A stretch of DNA of 6,430 bases from Methylococcales bacterium (GTDB lineage Bacteria; Pseudomonadota; Gammaproteobacteria; Methylococcales; Methylomonadaceae), in assembly GCA_009692395.1 (NCBI GenBank), contig SHZG01000140.1, forward strand, positions 1 to 6,430. Direction: 5' to 3'. Positions 6,084 through 6,430 of this stretch are shown here, in pieces. The stretch's first letter is position 1. Every line of letters begins with the position of its first letter. The notes under the pieces are model-generated. The model did not search any database. It saw only the letters and a program-made list of their open reading frames with translations, and was not told the origin of the DNA. Position numbers and translations under genes: made by a program.

Positions 6084-6195
6084 ACTTTAGAAAGTTATTG
6101 ACCGCATATCGAAAAAATAAAATCACCTGCAACAGTTGCCGCTAAATATGGCGCGTAGAACAACACAAACTTGGTTAATTGCAATCAGTGTTTTG

Positions 6196-6227
6196 GACAC
6201 ATTTTTCAAGACACATAATTAATTATG
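6196..6227. repeat. GACACAT direct repeats and 14-bp palindrome upstream of the IS630 transposase
   Basis: GACACAT occurs at 6196-6202 and 6210-6216, 14 bases apart. The second copy runs into CATAATTAATTATG (6214-6227), a perfect 14-bp palindrome. The cluster lies about 100 bases before the transposase start, a plausible distance for the left end of the element, so it may be the terminal or subterminal transposase-binding region. The right end is outside the window, so this cannot be tested here. Confidence 0.4.
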
Positions 6228-6230
6228 CTT

Positions 6231-6251
6231 AAAACCCAATTTGGGAGTTTT
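6231..6251. terminator. Imperfect hairpin, possible bidirectional terminator or IS end structure
   Basis: AAAACCCA (6231-6238) can pair with TGGG and GTTTT downstream (to 6251), leaving a one- or two-base bulge and a three-base loop. The A-run on one side and T-run on the other would allow weak termination in either direction, and could shield a transposase gene from outside transcription. The stem is short, so confidence is low. Confidence 0.25.
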
Positions 6252-6298
6252 GGTGAGCCATAGCTTTTACAACCGCCCTTGCAATATAGCCAAAGCAG

Positions 6299-6304
6299 TA
6301 TAAT
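6299..6304 (+). promoter_or_regulatory. Possible -10 box for the IS630 transposase
   Basis: A perfect TATAAT lies 18 bases before the transposase ATG. The hexamer 17 bases upstream (CCCTTG) does not resemble a -35; TTGCAA at 6279-6284 is too close and TTTACA at 6266-6271 too far. A weak promoter is expected for a transposase, but the box could be chance in A+T-rich DNA. Confidence 0.3.
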
Positions 6305-6322
6305 TTGATTATTTTAAATTAG

Positions 6323-6430
6323 ATGACATATTCAGCCGATTTCCGCCAAAAAGTATTGACGATTAAAGAACAAGAAGGGCTAACACAAGCGGAAGCGGCA
6401 GTGCGTTTTGGTGTTGGAGTGGCAAGTATA
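6323..6430 (+). CDS. IS630-family transposase, N-terminal 36 residues, cut by the window edge
   Basis: The frame is open from the ATG at 6323 to the last base. The 36 residues begin MTYSADFRQKVLTIKE and continue with LTQAEAAVRFGVGVASI. This is the helix-turn-helix seen at the N-terminus of IS630-type transposases (the YSxDFRxKVL start and AxxFGVxxxSI recognition helix). It would bind the element's terminal repeats. The DDE catalytic domain lies beyond the window, so whether the gene is intact is unknown. There is no clear Shine-Dalgarno; TTAG precedes the ATG. The family call is good but rests on a short segment. Confidence 0.85.
   Translation, partial: MTYSADFRQKVLTIKEQEGLTQAEAAVRFGVGVASI

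Larger units (their letters stand above)
6009..6322. other. Gene-free stretch between tRNA-Pro and the IS630 transposase
   Basis: These 314 bases are A+T-rich with stop codons in all frames and no believable gene. Within them I see, in order, a perfect IHF consensus, an A+T palindrome, a CGGGTAC direct repeat, a GACACAT direct repeat next to a 14-bp palindrome, an imperfect hairpin, and a TATAAT box before the IS630 transposase. The mixture suggests remnants of integration events at the tRNA 3' end plus the left end of an IS630 element. Confidence 0.6.
6196..6430 (+). mobile_element. Left part of an IS630-family element, running off the window
   Basis: The presence of the element rests on the transposase N-terminus at 6323. 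The left boundary is not resolved: I start it at the repeat cluster at 6196 only as a working limit. IS630 elements insert at and duplicate the dinucleotide TA, which is too common here to fix the edge. Confidence 0.45.

Noticed and set aside
5910..6127. Three copies of ATAAAATCA (5910, 6009, 6117), two extended to ATAAAATCACC, flanking tRNA-Pro
   Set aside because: Short A+T-rich words recur easily here, the flanks differ, and none overlaps the tRNA 3' end, so I do not treat them as attachment repeats.
6102..6160. Short open stretch reading PHIEKIKSPATVAAKYGA before a TAG
   Set aside because: It is preceded in frame by a TGA, has no start codon, and is too short to assign; I cannot support a gene remnant.
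1..6430. CRISPR arrays, toxin-antitoxin pairs, defence or retron-like systems
   Set aside because: I saw no regularly spaced repeats, small paired genes or relevant motifs; the coding space is filled by housekeeping genes and transposase ends.

Overview
The window looks like a piece of a gammaproteobacterial chromosome of moderate G+C content. The best evidence is the gene run pheS-pheT-ihfA-(MerR-type regulator)-tRNA-Pro(GGG). That order is characteristic of gammaproteobacteria, and the proteins align closely with the Escherichia coli and Pseudomonas versions I know. The IS1 and IS630 family elements, and a GTAGAG...CTCTAC hairpin repeat, would suit a repeat-rich lineage such as the sulfur-oxidising Thiotrichales. 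That last step is a guess from general resemblance, not a demonstrated placement.

Layout. Positions 1-348 are the right end of an IS1-family insertion sequence: the transposase C-terminus plus a probable terminal inverted repeat. Next, on the same strand, is alaC (441-1634), a PLP-dependent alanine aminotransferase. A 158-base gap follows, holding a decayed palindromic repeat and a possible extended -10 promoter. The operon pheS (1793-2812), pheT (2826-5201), ihfA (5205-5501) and a MerR-family regulator (5485-5835) is tightly packed, with gaps of 13 and 3 bases and then a 17-base overlap. A strong promoter-like TATAAT element, enclosed in an inverted repeat, leads to a complete tRNA-Pro with encoded CCA (5932-6008). 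The last ~420 bases have no complete gene. They hold a perfect IHF consensus, A+T-rich palindromes, a GGGTAC direct repeat and, from 6323, the N-terminus of an IS630-family transposase that runs off the window.

How the genes work together. PheS and PheT form the alpha2-beta2 phenylalanyl-tRNA synthetase; PheT also carries the editing domain. ihfA encodes the alpha half of the DNA-bending protein IHF; its partner ihfB is not here. The small MerR protein is a conserved companion of ihfA with no known effector. AlaC makes alanine from pyruvate and glutamate and is probably a separate unit. The genes usually found upstream of pheS (infC-rpmI-rplT) are absent; alaC and an IS1 copy lie there instead.

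I found no previously undescribed system that I can defend. The observations most worth a second look are the tRNA-Pro 3' flank, which resembles a relic integration site; a four-cysteine insertion in PheS; and the tRNA promoter whose -10 box lies inside an inverted repeat.
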